This document shows, in pieces, positions 22,221 to 29,047 of a stretch of DNA of 29,047 bases (position 1 is its first letter; each line of letters opens with the position of its first letter). A program made the translations under genes and the position numbers. The notes under the pieces were generated by a model. The model searched no databases. It saw only the letters and a list, made by a program, of their open reading frames with translations, and was not told the origin of the DNA. The stretch lies in contig CAZEIW010000055.1 in NCBI GenBank assembly GCA_964512305.1, forward strand, positions 1-29,047, written 5' to 3'. The stretch comes from CAZEIW01 sp964512305. Its GTDB lineage: Bacteria; Pseudomonadota; Gammaproteobacteria; Burkholderiales; Burkholderiaceae_F.

Positions 22221-23054
22221 TCAGCCCAGGGAAAGCAAGGTCCGGCCCAGGACCAGCGCGGCCGAAACGAGCAGTGCCACTCCACTTAGCTGGACGAACC
22301 ACCGAGGCTGGCGCAGGATCTTTTCCAGGAGCACCAGCAAAGTAAGCGCCGCGATCCAAACCAGATTCATCACGCCGAGAACGAACAGCAGCGCCATCAA
22401 CAACCAGCAGCAACCGGTGCAGTAGGCGCCCTGGCGAAGGCCCAGCAGCCATGCACCGGTGATCCCGCCGCGCTTTTGCGTCATCAATGCGCTCAGCGGT
22501 GAACGGCACCTGGATAGACATGCATGCTTCCACGCGCTGAATTGATACGCGCCCGCGGCCGCCAGGAGCAATGCACTCAGGTAAGGGCTCGAGCTCTTCA
22601 TCATCGGCGACACCAACCGCGCCTCGAGCAAGCCCCACTGCGCGACCGTGGCCGATGCGCTGAACACAGCCCAGGCGGCGACGTAGCCGAGGGCCGACGC
22701 GCTGGTGACAAGCGATGCGCGGGTACGGCTGTAGCGCTGCGAGTTGATTCGGGAAAGCAGCCACAACAACGCTGCCGCAGAGGGCAGCATCATCGCCGCC
22801 ATCATCACGGCCCACATCGCGAACACCAGTGCGAGGTCCGCACTGCCCCAGTTGCGCATACGCGGCATGAGCCACCACGCGGCCGAGACGTCCATGTTCT
22901 CCATGCCCCAGGCCATGAGGACCACATACGCCCAGGCGATGATAAGAACGACGACGGTGCCGCTCAGAGGCAGCAGGCCGCTGCGAGGCCCCGGCGATCG
23001 TTCGCCGAGGCTCGTCCCGTCAGGACTGATAGGCGAAGGCCGAATAGAAGCCAT
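22221..23054 (-). CDS. DUF2182-family integral membrane protein
   Basis: Protein of 277 residues with about six membrane segments: about 28-50, 70-100 (the family signature MWAVMMAAMMLPSAAALL), 118-140, 155-172, 208-230 and 235-275. QFSAWKHACLSRCRSPL and RQGAYCTGCCWLLMALLF supply conserved Cys, Lys and His residues typical of DUF2182, described as predicted metal-binding membrane proteins. The function is unknown. The ATG at 23054 overlaps the end of the DUF1326 gene by 35 bp, and no clear ribosome site precedes it, so a later start is possible. The DUF1326-DUF2182 pairing is a recurring gene neighbourhood, consistent with one functional unit. Confidence 0.9.
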   Translation of the reverse strand: MASIRPSPISPDGTSLGERSPGPRSGLLPLSGTVVVLIIAWAYVVLMAWGMENMDVSAAWWLMPRMRNWGSADLALVFAMWAVMMAAMMLPSAAALLWLLSRINSQRYSRTRASLVTSASALGYVAAWAVFSASATVAQWGLLEARLVSPMMKSSSPYLSALLLAAAGAYQFSAWKHACLSRCRSPLSALMTQKRGGITGAWLLGLRQGAYCTGCCWLLMALLFVLGVMNLVWIAALTLLVLLEKILRQPRWFVQLSGVALLVSAALVLGRTLLSLG

Positions 23055-23622
23055 TCTTGCCGCTGACGTCGAGAGAAATTCCGTAATCAGCGATCTTCAG
23101 CTTCTTGGAAATCGACACCACCGCGGGGTGGCCGGGCACCGCGGTGAACGGATGGTTCTCGATCGTTACGAGGCCCCCTCCTTGCCCTTCCAGAGCCTCG
23201 ATGTCGGCCTCCGCGACTTGCGAGATGCGCAGGCTGCGCTTCTTGCCGCTCGCTGAAAACTCGATCGGCACCGGCTTGACGCCCATCACCTCTCCGATCA
23301 GGGGACTAAGCGCAGCCAGATGGCCGCCGGCCTGGCCGGAGAAGATCGCTCCCAGCGCCTCCTGTTGGTCACGGCTGGCCTTGTCATCCAGATACAGCGC
23401 GACCTTCCACTTTGTTTGCAACATGTGTCCCGGCGTCGTGGCGAGCAGCGAGGCGTTCAGCCCGTTCAGTTGCACGGTGCCGTAATTGCCCGTGTCGATA
23501 TGCCACGCCAGCAGCACAGTGCACTTGCCGTCGGTCGGTGCGCTCAGGAAAACGCACGGGCAAGCGGCGGCGCAATTGCACGCTTCAAAGTAGGTACCGT
23601 TGACTTTCCACGGTTCGGCCAT
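23020..23622 (-). CDS. DUF1326-family protein
   Basis: Protein of 200 residues beginning MAEPWKVNGTYFEACNC. The family hallmark is the N-terminal cysteine cluster CNCAAACPC (C15, C17, C21, C23), followed by C34 in DGKC, a plausible metal or thiol site. The rest is rich in beta strands (ALYLDD, LGAIFSGQAGG, PVPIEFSASG, NHPFTAVPGHP). No signal peptide or membrane segment is seen. The start at 23622 follows GGAGG with seven bases between; the frame extends to 23661 but without support. It is the first gene of the pair with DUF2182, and is divergent from mnmC. Function is unknown; the Cys cluster and the partner suggest metal handling, which is inference. Confidence 0.92.
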   Translation of the reverse strand: MAEPWKVNGTYFEACNCAAACPCVFLSAPTDGKCTVLLAWHIDTGNYGTVQLNGLNASLLATTPGHMLQTKWKVALYLDDKASRDQQEALGAIFSGQAGGHLAALSPLIGEVMGVKPVPIEFSASGKKRSLRISQVAEADIEALEGQGGGLVTIENHPFTAVPGHPAVVSISKKLKIADYGISLDVSGKNGFYSAFAYQS

Positions 23623-23786
23623 GATGGATCCTCCGCGTTTCCAGTCGGGGCGGCAAGCCACGCGGCCCTCGACTTTCCCTGGGTCGACGGTGTAGACCGC
23701 TCAAGTCTAGTCGGCAACGCGAATAGTCCTGGTGTACCCGCGAGTCGCCCGTGGGGATTGCCGACCAGAACCGATAGGATCCCGGG

Positions 23787-25748
23787 ATGACCCAACCGCT
23801 ACACCTCGAACGGATCGCCTTCGATTCGAGCGGCGCGCCTTTCTCGCCCCGCTACGGCGACGTCTACGCGAGCCGCGACGGCGCGCTCGGACAGGCGCGC
23901 CATGTCTTCCTTGCCGGCAACGACCTGCCGGCCCGGTGGGCAGGACGGCACCAGTTCGTGATTGTCGAAACCGGTTTTGGCCTGGGCACGAACTTCCTGG
24001 CGACCTGGCAAGCCTGGCGGGAGGACCCGCAGCGGCCCCGGCGCCTGCACGTCGTTTCGATCGAAAAGCACCCGCTGCCGGCCTCGGATCTCCTGTCGGC
24101 GTCACCACCCGAGCTGCGCGACCTGGCGGCCGAACTGGCGAGGCGCTGGCCGCTGCCGTTGCCGGGCCTGCACGCAATCGAATTCGAAGCCGGCCGCGTG
24201 ACGCTGACGCTGGCCTTGGGCGACGCTCGCGAGCTGGTGCCGCAGCTGGTGCTCGGCGCCGACGCGTTCTATCTCGACGGTTTCGCCCCTGACCGCAATC
24301 CCGAGTTGTGGGAGCCGCCGCTGCTCAAGGCCCTGGTGCGCCTGGCGCGGCCGGCGGCGACGCTGGCGACCTATACGACGGCGCACGCCGTGCGCGACGC
24401 GCTCGTTGCCGGCGGGTTCGAAATCGACCTTCGCCCCGGCTACGGCCGCAAGCGGCAGATGCTCGCCGCGCGCTTCGCCCCGCGCTGGAAGGTACGGCGC
24501 CACGAGCCGCCGCCACCCTGCGCGGGCGAGCGGCGCGCGATCGTGGTCGGCGCGGGACTCGCCGGCTGCGCCAGCGCGTACGCGCTGGCGCGCCGCGGCT
24601 GGACGGTCACGCTCGTCGAGCGCGCGGGCGGGCCGGCACAGGCCGCGTCCGCCTTGCCGGCGGGACTGCTGCATCCGCTCCTCAGTTCGGACGACAACGT
24701 GGCTGCGCGCCTGACGCGCGCCGGGTTCCTGATGATGCGCCGCCGGCTGCACGACCTGTTGCCGGACGGCGGCGGTGCCTGGAACGAGTGCGGCGTGTTC
24801 CAGCAGGCGGCCGATGCCGGCGAGGCCCATGCGTGGCAGGCGATGCTGAGGCGCTGGCAATGGCCCGACGCGTACGCCCGCTGGCTCGACACGCGCGCAG
24901 CGGCCGTCGCGATCGGCCTCGCGCCGCAGCGCGACGGGTTGTGGTTCGAGCAGGGCATGTGGGTGGCCCCGCCGCGCTGGTGCCGTGCCCTCATCGATGC
25001 GGCCGGCCCCGGCCTGGAGACCCTTTACGGCACCGAGGTCACCCGGATCGCGTGCGACCGCGGTGACCCGGGTTCGCCGTGGGAGGTCGACTGCCGGACG
25101 GCCGGCGGCGCTTCGCTGCCGGCGCGCACGGCACCGGTGGCCATCGTCGCCAACGCGCTCGGCACGTCGGCGCTGGCCGCCTCCCTCCACCTGCCAATCG
25201 GTCCGGTGCGCGGCCGGATCACCTTGCTGGCGCCCGGCGCCCTGTCCGAATTGCGTGCGGGTGTTTCTGGCGACGGGTACTTGGTTCCGCCGTTCGGAGG
25301 CCAGGCGGCGGCTGGGGCGACCTACGAGACGCCGCTGCCGGGTCAGAGCGATCCCTTCGACGTCACCGGACTGGACGACCGCGCGGCGCACGATGGCAAT
25401 CTCGCCCGCCTGCGGCGCCTGCTCGAAGCGCCTCCGGCGGTGGAGATCGGCGGCGTATTCGACGGCGCGCGCTGCGTCGCGCGCGACCGCCTGCCCCTCG
25501 CCGGAGCGCTCGCCGACGAGGCGGCCGTGCAGTCGCAGGCCGGGCGCCTGCGCGGTGCGCACCTGGAGGATCTGCCCCGCCGCACCGGGCTGTTCGCGGT
25601 GACCGCGCTCGGCACGCGGGGGCTGGCGCTGGCGCTGCTGATGGCGGAGCGGGTGGCGGCACAGATCGAGGGCGAGCCGTGGCCGATCGAGCGCGCCCTG
25701 GCCGCCGCCGTGGATCCCGCGCGCTTCCTGCTGCGGCGGCTGCGCTGA
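23787..25748 (+). CDS. mnmC: Bifunctional tRNA 5-methylaminomethyl-2-thiouridine synthesis protein MnmC
   Basis: Protein of 653 residues, the expected size of the fused enzyme. The N-terminal MnmD-type methyltransferase (about 1-240) has the SAM loop ETGFGLGTNF (61-70) and the catalytic FYLDGFAP with D164. The C-terminal FAD oxidase (about 250-640) opens with IVVGAGLAGCASAYAL, holding the dinucleotide motif at 255-260, and ends with an FAD-closing segment (FAVTALGTRGLALALLMAE). It converts cmnm5U to nm5U and then to mnm5U at the tRNA wobble position. The ATG at 23787 has AGGA about eight bases upstream. Residues 218-225 are encoded by the 24-base stretch repeated at 22154-22177. Identification is secure. 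Confidence 0.96.
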   Translation: MTQPLHLERIAFDSSGAPFSPRYGDVYASRDGALGQARHVFLAGNDLPARWAGRHQFVIVETGFGLGTNFLATWQAWREDPQRPRRLHVVSIEKHPLPASDLLSASPPELRDLAAELARRWPLPLPGLHAIEFEAGRVTLTLALGDARELVPQLVLGADAFYLDGFAPDRNPELWEPPLLKALVRLARPAATLATYTTAHAVRDALVAGGFEIDLRPGYGRKRQMLAARFAPRWKVRRHEPPPPCAGERRAIVVGAGLAGCASAYALARRGWTVTLVERAGGPAQAASALPAGLLHPLLSSDDNVAARLTRAGFLMMRRRLHDLLPDGGGAWNECGVFQQAADAGEAHAWQAMLRRWQWPDAYARWLDTRAAAVAIGLAPQRDGLWFEQGMWVAPPRWCRALIDAAGPGLETLYGTEVTRIACDRGDPGSPWEVDCRTAGGASLPARTAPVAIVANALGTSALAASLHLPIGPVRGRITLLAPGALSELRAGVSGDGYLVPPFGGQAAAGATYETPLPGQSDPFDVTGLDDRAAHDGNLARLRRLLEAPPAVEIGGVFDGARCVARDRLPLAGALADEAAVQSQAGRLRGAHLEDLPRRTGLFAVTALGTRGLALALLMAERVAAQIEGEPWPIERALAAAVDPARFLLRRLR

Positions 25749-25753
25749 AGACG

Positions 25754-25787
25754 GTCGCCGACAGGTCGCCGACAGTGTCGCCGACAG
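25754..25787. repeat. Three copies of an 11-bp repeat
   Basis: GTCGCCGACAG occurs at 25754-25764, 25765-25775 and 25777-25787, the last with one extra base before it. The array begins five bases after the mnmC stop codon. It is a short simple repeat, liable to change copy number by slippage, with no clear dyad. Confidence 0.8.
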
Positions 25788-25824
25788 CTGCGAACGGCGC
25801 GCGACAAGTGTCTAGAATCCGTTG

Positions 25825-25911
25825 ATGCGGAAACGATATCTCCAAAGGGCAGACCGCGCGCCACGCGGCGGCCATCCGCGGCCGGCCATGCGCGCCTGGA
25901 TCGAGCGATGA
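25825..25911 (+). CDS. Possible 28-residue leader ORF before the serine acetyltransferase gene
   Basis: An ATG at 25825 opens a 28-codon frame (MRKRYLQRADRAPRGG, then HPRPAMRAWIER) whose stop overlaps the next gene's start as ATGA at 25908-25911. The peptide is very basic, contains no Cys or Ser run and has no clear ribosome site. The exact stop/start overlap suggests translational coupling, but such overlaps occur by chance in GC-rich DNA. Low confidence. Confidence 0.15.
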   Translation: MRKRYLQRADRAPRGGHPRPAMRAWIER

Positions 25912-26828
25912 AGAACGGCAGACCGGCGAGGGCCGCCGCAATGGCCCACTCGCAATGGGACCTGAGGGCCATCGTCGACGGGTTGAGAAACTCGCGCGAG
26001 GTCACGCACAACGTGCGTCCGCTGGGCCGCATCCGCGAGCTGCCCTCGCGCGAGACGATCGGCAACGTGCTCGATGCGCTCGCGGCGGCGCTGTTTCCGA
26101 CCCACTACGGCCATTCCGACCTCACCGACGAGAGCATCGACTTCTTCGTCGGCGAGACCTTGAGCACGGCGCTGACGCTGCTGACCGAACAGGTGCGTCG
26201 CGGTCTGCTGTTCGCCGACGGCAATCCGGGCGCGGAACCGCTCGCGGCGCGCGCGGTCGAGATCGTGCGCGCGTTCGCATCCCAGCTGCCGTCGCTGCGC
26301 GCGCTGCTGGTGAGCGACCTTCAGGCCGCCTACAAGGGAGACCCGGCCGCGACCAGCACCTCGGAGATCCTGCTGTGCTACCCGGGCATCGCCGCGGTGA
26401 TGAACTACCGCTTCGCCCACGCGCTGCACCGCCTTGGCGCGCCGCTGATCCCGCGCCTGATCACCGAGATCGCGCATTCCAGGACCGGGATCGACATCCA
26501 CCCCGGCGCCGAGATCGGGCCGAGCTTCTTCATCGACCACGGCACCGGCGTCGTGATCGGCGAGACCACGATCATCGGCCAGCACGTGCGGCTGTACCAG
26601 GCGGTCACGCTCGGCGCGAAGCGTTTCGAAGTCGACGCCGACGGCGCGCTGCTCAAGGGCGGCCCGCGGCACCCGATCGTCGAGGACGACGTGGTGATCT
26701 ACGCCGGCGCGACCATCCTGGGCCGCATCACGATCGGGCGCGGCTCGACCATCGGCGGCAACGTGTGGCTGACGCAGAACGTGCCGGCGGGCAGCAACAT
26801 CACGCAGGCACAGATGCGCCGCGATTGA
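25908..26828 (+). CDS. epsC: Serine O-acetyltransferase, EpsC type
   Basis: Protein of 306 residues. An N-terminal helical domain (about 15-180) precedes a left-handed beta-helix built of hexapeptide repeats. Active-site residues visible are H198 in IDIHPGAEIG and D210-H211 in FIDHGTGVVIGE, with the acetyl-CoA region GAKRF and KGGPRHPIVEDDVVIYAGATILG. This long N-terminal form with TSEILLCYPGIAAVMNYR belongs to the EpsC-type serine acetyltransferases found in Burkholderiales. It makes O-acetylserine, the precursor of cysteine. The start at 25908 is tentative; an in-frame ATG at 25941 (MAHSQWD) has GGCGAGGG upstream and is a good alternative. The C-terminus lacks the long inhibitory tail of E. 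coli CysE, ending AQMRRD. Confidence 0.92.
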   Translation: MKNGRPARAAAMAHSQWDLRAIVDGLRNSREVTHNVRPLGRIRELPSRETIGNVLDALAAALFPTHYGHSDLTDESIDFFVGETLSTALTLLTEQVRRGLLFADGNPGAEPLAARAVEIVRAFASQLPSLRALLVSDLQAAYKGDPAATSTSEILLCYPGIAAVMNYRFAHALHRLGAPLIPRLITEIAHSRTGIDIHPGAEIGPSFFIDHGTGVVIGETTIIGQHVRLYQAVTLGAKRFEVDADGALLKGGPRHPIVEDDVVIYAGATILGRITIGRGSTIGGNVWLTQNVPAGSNITQAQMRRD

Positions 26829-26978
26829 GCGCGCGCTGCGGGCCGTCGCGGCGCAGGGTCCAGCGCAGCGGCCGTGCGGCCGCCGGCAGGTAAAGCGGAT
26901 GCCGCGGCCGGCCCGCCCGCGTTGCGCCGCTGGACGGCAGCCCCTATGCTTCGGCACCCGCTGTCCACGAGGAAGGCG

Positions 26979-27638
26979 ATGTTTCGAACGGTTCTCATTC
27001 GCGCATGGTCGGCCGCGCTGGTCATTTTCGCATTCGGGCCGAGCGGCGCGGGTGCGCAATCGACCGAGATGCACCATCACGGCTTCGGCGATGCGGAGAA
27101 GTGGGCGCACGTGTTCGACGACCCGGCGCGCGACGCCTGGCAGAAGCCGCATGAGGTGATCGTCGCGCTGGCGCCGGCCCCCGACGCGGTCATCGCGGAC
27201 ATCGGGTCCGGGACCGGCTACTTCGCGGTGCGGCTGGCGAACATGGTGCCGCAGGGCCGCGTCTATGGCGTCGACGTCGAGCCCGACATGGTCAAGTACC
27301 TTGGCGAACGCGCGCAGAAAATGGGGCTCAAGAACCTCGTGTCGGCCGCCTGCGCGCCCGACGATCCGCAACTGCCTGAAAAGGCCGACCTCGTGCTCAT
27401 GGTCGACGTGCTGCACCACATCTCGGACCGCGAGCACTACCTGCCCAGGCTGCGCAGCTACCTCAAACCGGGCGGCCGGATTGCCGTCATCGACTTTCGT
27501 CCTGATGCCGCCGAGGGCCCGCCGCCCGAGATGCGGATTGCGCCCGAGCGGACTAAAGCCGAATTCGAGCGGGCGGGCTACAAGCTCGATGCCGAGCACG
27601 GCTTCCTGCCGCGGCAATACTTCCTGGTCTTCCGCTAA
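26979..27638 (+). CDS. Class I SAM-dependent methyltransferase with predicted signal peptide
   Basis: Protein of 219 residues. The class I methyltransferase motifs are complete: motif I IADIGSGTGYFA (72-83), the acidic strand VYGVDVEPDMV (95-105), motif IV DLVLMVDVLHHI, and LKPGGRIAVIDF after it. The family is like the UbiE/Methyltransf_25 group. The N-terminus MFRTVLIRAWSAALVIFAFG is followed by GAGAQ, which reads as a Sec signal peptide with cleavage near residue 26, and the mature chain begins with a His-rich MHHHGFGDAEKWAHVFDD. The start at 26979 follows GAGGAAGG; the frame extends upstream to 26874 with poorer support. A secreted methyltransferase would lack SAM, so this N-terminus is odd. 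It precedes a DevC-like gene by 73 bp. Confidence 0.9.
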   Translation: MFRTVLIRAWSAALVIFAFGPSGAGAQSTEMHHHGFGDAEKWAHVFDDPARDAWQKPHEVIVALAPAPDAVIADIGSGTGYFAVRLANMVPQGRVYGVDVEPDMVKYLGERAQKMGLKNLVSAACAPDDPQLPEKADLVLMVDVLHHISDREHYLPRLRSYLKPGGRIAVIDFRPDAAEGPPPEMRIAPERTKAEFERAGYKLDAEHGFLPRQYFLVFR

Positions 27639-27657
27639 GCAAGCCGTTCCGCCGGGC

Positions 27658-27696
27658 CGTCGCACCAAGCCGCCGCACCAAGCCGCCGCACCAAGC
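27658..27696. repeat. Three tandem copies of a 13-bp repeat upstream of devC
   Basis: Units at 27658-27670, 27671-27683 and 27684-27696 read CGYCGCACCAAGC, differing only at the third base of the first copy. The array sits between the methyltransferase stop and the DevC start, 15 bases before that start, so copy number would change the distance of the ribosome-binding region from upstream signals. Confidence 0.85.
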
Positions 27697-27711
27697 CGAT
27701 ATGATGGCCGG

Positions 27712-28836
27712 ATGCGCCGGATCGCGATCCGTACGATCCTGTTCGACCGCGGCAAGCTGATCGCGTCGCTCCTCGGCGTCGCGCTCGCCTCGACGCTCGG
27801 GTTCGTGCAGATCGGCCTGTATCGCGGCTTCGAGCAGAATTCGTCGGCGGTGATCGATCACATCGGCGGCGACCTGTGGGCGATTCCCCACGGAATCGAC
27901 GTGATCGACTATTCGCAGATCGTCTCGGTCGGCCCGCGCAACCTGCTGCTGTCGCATCCTTGCGTCGCCGACGTGCGCGGCCTGCTCTACGGGTTCTCGT
28001 TCCTGCAGCGGCCCAACGGGACGCGCTCGACCGCGCTGGTGGTGGCGCTCGAGCCGCGGCCGGGGAAGGCGTTTCCGTGGGGCGAGATCGACGGCGACCG
28101 CGAGGCGCTGAACCAACCGCTGCGCGTGAGCGTCGACCGCTCGGACTTGGCGAAGCTCGATCTGCCGCCCGACCCGATCGGCCGCACCTTCGAGATCAAC
28201 GGCCTGCAAGTCATCGTCGGCGCGGTGACGAACGGCATCCGCTCGTTTACGCTCAACCCGTACGTCTTCACGTCGATCACGAACGCGCGGCGCCTGCTCA
28301 ACGTCGGCGAGAACGAGGCCATGTATTACACGATCGATCTCGCCGACAAGACCTGCGGGCCCGCGCTCACCGCCTGGATGCGCCGCCAGCCCGACATCGA
28401 CCTGCTGACGACTCCCGCCTGGAGCCGCAAGACGGCGAATTTCTGGGTCGGCGGATCGGGCGCGGGCGCCGCGCTCGCGTTCACGGCGATCCTGGGGCTG
28501 TTCGTGGGCGGCGTGATCGTCGGCCAGACCCTGTACTCGATGACCAAGGAGCACCTGCTGGAACTGGCGACGCTGAAGGCGGTGGGCGCGCGCCCGCTCG
28601 AGCTCGCCGGCTTCGTGCTCTGGCAGGTCGCATTCCTCGCGGGCGCCGGCATCGTGTCGGGGTTCTGCCTTGCGCTCGTGCTCAAGCGGGTGCTGCTCAA
28701 CGCGGGCCTGTCGGTGGTGGTCTCGCCCGAGACGGTCGCGCTGAGCATGCTCGCGACGGTGCTGATGTGCGCGTTCGCCAGTGCCACCAGCCTGTCCGCG
28801 CTGTTCAAGGTCGAAGCGGCGACGGTGCTGCGGTAG
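27712..28836 (+). CDS. devC: DevC-type ABC transporter permease
   Basis: Protein of 374 residues with the MacB/FtsX-like permease layout of DevC proteins. The first membrane segment spans about 14-38 (LIASLLGVALASTLGFVQIGL), a large periplasmic domain about 40-245 (DHIGGDLWAIPHGIDVID and SFTLNPYVFTS), and three C-terminal membrane segments about 250-275, 298-325 and 340-365. ELATLKAVGARP is the coupling stretch that contacts the ATPase. DevBCA systems export glycolipids or other molecules with a membrane-fusion protein and TolC. The ATG at 27712 is chosen from the alignment of the N-terminal segment; the ribosome site is weak. The ATPase gene follows after a repeat array. No membrane-fusion gene is within the window. 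Confidence 0.88.
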   Translation: MRRIAIRTILFDRGKLIASLLGVALASTLGFVQIGLYRGFEQNSSAVIDHIGGDLWAIPHGIDVIDYSQIVSVGPRNLLLSHPCVADVRGLLYGFSFLQRPNGTRSTALVVALEPRPGKAFPWGEIDGDREALNQPLRVSVDRSDLAKLDLPPDPIGRTFEINGLQVIVGAVTNGIRSFTLNPYVFTSITNARRLLNVGENEAMYYTIDLADKTCGPALTAWMRRQPDIDLLTTPAWSRKTANFWVGGSGAGAALAFTAILGLFVGGVIVGQTLYSMTKEHLLELATLKAVGARPLELAGFVLWQVAFLAGAGIVSGFCLALVLKRVLLNAGLSVVVSPETVALSMLATVLMCAFASATSLSALFKVEAATVLR

Positions 28837-28842
28837 ATGTCT

Positions 28843-28894
28843 GGATGAACGCACGGGATGAACGCGCAGGATGAACGTGCAGGCTCAACGTGCA
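28843..28894. repeat. Four tandem copies of a 13-bp repeat between devC and the ATPase gene
   Basis: Units at 28843-28855, 28856-28868, 28869-28881 and 28882-28894 follow GGATGAACGYGCA, with a degenerate last unit (GGCTCAACGTGCA). The array fills most of the 71-bp gap between the devC stop and the next start. Each of the first three units contains an ATG in a different frame, none leading to a plausible gene. Confidence 0.85.
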
Positions 28895-28907
28895 GCGGGA
28901 TGAAGGC

Positions 28908-29047
28908 ATGGGGCAGCAGGTCCTGGCGCGCGCGCACGGGCTGACCAAGCGCTTCGGCCTCGGGCACACCGAGACCGCCGTGCTGCACGAGGTCTGCGTC
29001 GAGGTTCGCAGCGGCGAGCTCGCGCTGCTGATGGGTCCGTCGGGCTC
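28908..29047 (+). CDS. ABC transporter ATP-binding protein, DevA-like (cut by window edge)
   Basis: The first 46 codons of an ABC ATPase are present. It begins MGQQVLARAHGLTKRFG, continues to ETAVLHEVCVEVRSGEL, and the window ends within the Walker A loop (LLMGPSGS). The spacing of LTKRFG, the A-loop-like aromatic and the Walker A motif fits the family. Its position after devC and the MacB/LolD-like opening suggest DevA. The start at 28908 follows GGGATGAAGG; the GATG at 28899-28902 is out of frame. The rest of the domain is not visible, so nucleotide-binding residues cannot be checked. Confidence 0.88.
   Translation, partial: MGQQVLARAHGLTKRFGLGHTETAVLHEVCVEVRSGELALLMGPSG

Noticed and set aside
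25754..25787. 11-bp repeat after mnmC as a regulator-binding array (iteron)
   Set aside because: Only three copies, one base out of phase, with no replication protein or regulator gene nearby; simple slippage repeat is enough.

Overview
The window is GC-rich (visibly above 60%) Gram-negative DNA, most probably from a betaproteobacterium of the Burkholderiales type. The evidence for this is indirect: a QseBC-type two-component pair, the DUF2844/DUF3443 and DUF1326/DUF2182 gene pairs, a fused MnmC, an EpsC-type serine acetyltransferase, outer-membrane and lipoprotein genes, and GC-driven antisense open frames over almost every gene. I saw no rRNA, tRNA, CRISPR array, phage gene or transposase, and the gene order looks chromosomal.

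Layout. 0-3.7 kb: the 5' part of a NIPSNAP-family gene, a spacer with palindromic repeats, a cytochrome P450, and a convergent GMC flavin oxidoreductase. 3.8-6.3 kb: a soluble protein joining TPR-like helices to an HD-GYP domain (c-di-GMP hydrolase type). Divergent from it lie two tandem 46-codon genes for double-glycine-leader peptides, both ending in the same residues NLANSY. 6.5-11.4 kb: a pirin, a P2-like cation ATPase and a translationally coupled AI-2E-family membrane protein. 11.4-14.3 kb: a QseBC-like sensor/regulator pair divergent from a cytochrome b561-type protein and a small membrane protein, with a dyad of direct-repeat half-sites in the shared promoter region. 14.35-18.1 kb: a patatin with a C-terminal outer-membrane barrel (type Vd-like), a CBS-pair protein, a universal stress protein and a remnant of a histidine kinase. 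18.1-20.8 kb: a DUF3443 lipoprotein with pepsin-like motifs, its DUF2844 partner and an orphan ParA-like ATPase. 20.9-23.6 kb: an AraC regulator and the DUF2182/DUF1326 pair, with a fragment resembling mnmC between them. 23.8-29 kb: mnmC, serine acetyltransferase, a methyltransferase with an apparent signal peptide, and the start of a DevC-DevA ABC exporter set among 13-bp tandem repeats.

The most interesting locus is 3.8-6.3 kb. Two nearly duplicate precursors carry a full LSxxELxxVxGG export leader and an invariant C-terminal hexapeptide. The neighbouring gene encodes a cytosolic TPR-like protein with a c-di-GMP phosphodiesterase output. TPR folds bind short pheromones in the Rap/NprR/PlcR (RRNPP) receptors of Firmicutes. 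A peptide signal feeding directly into c-di-GMP turnover in a Gram-negative is therefore a reasonable but untested hypothesis. No exporter or importer is encoded in the window. Other points worth checking are the operator dyad at 13.47-13.51 kb, the pepsin-like DUF3443 protein, the kinase remnant at 18 kb, and the mnmC-like scar at 22.15 kb.
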